Shown here: one piece after another, positions 60,341 to 64,000 of the stretch
Numbering within the stretch: the stretch's first letter is position 1
Layout of the letters: each line of letters opens with the position of its first letter
From: SURF-21 sp964462595
GTDB lineage: Bacteria; Actinomycetota; Geothermincolia; Geothermincolales; RBG-13-55-18
NCBI GenBank assembly: GCA_964462595.1
Contig: CAYWXM010000058.1
Location: forward strand, 53,258-117,257
Direction of reading: 5' to 3'
Length of the DNA stretch: 64,000 nucleotides
The notes under the pieces: generated by a model
Databases searched by the model: none
What the model was told of the DNA's origin: nothing
Seen by the model: the letters and a program-made list of their open reading frames with translations, nothing else
Made by a program: the position numbers and the translations under genes

Positions 60341-60733
60341 ATGGAAGAAATGGGGAAATCGAAGATACTGGTCGTGGAAGATGACGAGATCACTTCCCAC
60401 ATGCTCAAGAGCATCCTCGCCAAGGAGGGTTACCAGGTCATCACGGCCGCCGACGGCGTCGAGGGCTTGAGGAAATTTCTCGAGGAAAAACCGGACCTGC
60501 TGCTTACCGACTGCCTGCTCCCCAAGATGGACGGCTTCAAGATGGTCAAGAGGGCAAGGGCGGAGCGGGACTCACGTTCCCCTATCATAATGATGAGCGC
60601 CATCTACCGGAAGGTCAGCTATCACCAGGCGGCCATCGATGCGGGAGCAGACGAGTATATGATCAAGCCGTTCGAGCCCGAGGAGCTCATCCAGAACATC
60701 AAGCGGCTGCTGGCCGGAGCAGCCCCCGCTTAA
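60341..60733 (+). CDS. single-domain response regulator (CheY/PilH-like)
   Basis: 130 aa; ATG after CGGAGTTCGC. One receiver domain: ILVVEDDEI acidic pocket, phospho-Asp in LLLTDCLLPKMDG, the Thr/Ser position in IIMMSAIY, and the Lys in YMIKPFEP. No output domain, so it acts by protein-protein contact, perhaps on the ATPase encoded immediately upstream or within the phosphorelay of the hybrid kinase downstream. Confidence 0.93.
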   Translation: MEEMGKSKILVVEDDEITSHMLKSILAKEGYQVITAADGVEGLRKFLEEKPDLLLTDCLLPKMDGFKMVKRARAERDSRSPIIMMSAIYRKVSYHQAAIDAGADEYMIKPFEPEELIQNIKRLLAGAAPA

Positions 60734-60771
60734 CGGGAGTAGGGCATGTTGCGCGACCGAGCGGAAATGCG

Positions 60772-64000
<3,229 letters not shown>

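Overview
The window is gene-dense, GC-rich DNA (roughly 60% by eye) from an anaerobic bacterium. It probably belongs to a deep Actinomycetota lineage (Geothermincolia- or OPB41-like); this is an inference. Pointers are a GlnR-type orphan regulator next to amt-glnK-glnA, an LPVTG-anchored surface protein, frequent GTG starts, many ATA and AGG codons, and strictly anaerobic enzymes: 2-hydroxyacyl-CoA dehydratase subunits, FdhD/MobA, rubredoxin and ferredoxin proteins. No transposase, phage gene or CRISPR array was seen.

Layout. 1-9.2 kb: acyl-CoA metabolism, with two thiolase-fold proteins and a DUF35 partner, two acyl-CoA synthetases and a 3-hydroxyacyl-CoA dehydrogenase, interrupted by a MATE exporter. 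9.2-20.3 kb: a mixed region holding a ferredoxin protein, alpha/beta hydrolase, GDT1/TMEM165-type transporter, shortened penicillin-acylase homologue, mobA-fdhD, DUF192 protein, MeaB GTPase, a divergent glutamine synthetase homologue and YchF. 20.5-25.4 kb: a large sensor kinase followed by two response regulators (REC-GGDEF-like and REC-LytTR). 25.6-33.6 kb: one giant DUF11-repeat, LPXTG-anchored surface protein, split by a 1-nt frameshift in a 7-nt homopolymer. 34-45 kb: metallophosphoesterase, tRNA-Ala(CGC), small lipoproteins, rubredoxin, a 2-hydroxyacyl-CoA dehydratase pair, a lipoprotein/FtsX-type ABC cluster and a glycosidase-like lipoprotein. 45.3-58.3 kb: a nitrogen-assimilation island with nadE, glnA, glnK, amt, glnR, an archaeal-type split glutamate synthase operon, and a divergent NrpR-type repressor. 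58.6-64 kb: a PilB/GspE ATPase, a receiver protein and a hybrid kinase running off the end.

The nitrogen island is the most coherent system. Pentamers related to GAAAC/TTAAC recur at exact 11-bp spacing upstream of amt and of glnA, as expected for GlnR. The glutamate synthase operon has a consensus-like promoter with a perfect palindrome just downstream, facing nrpR. Two nitrogen regulators from different traditions (actinobacterial GlnR, archaeal NrpR) therefore seem to divide one locus.

A second theme is a family of about 115-125-bp palindromic repeats whose ends resemble GGTCTTGTTTTTTGCAT. There are at least five copies plus a relative with different termini, and each sits within about 10 bp of a stop codon. 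Other oddities are a penicillin-acylase homologue lacking the nucleophile region, a tandem duplication of the mobA 3' end, and a codon-usage shift inside the last gene.
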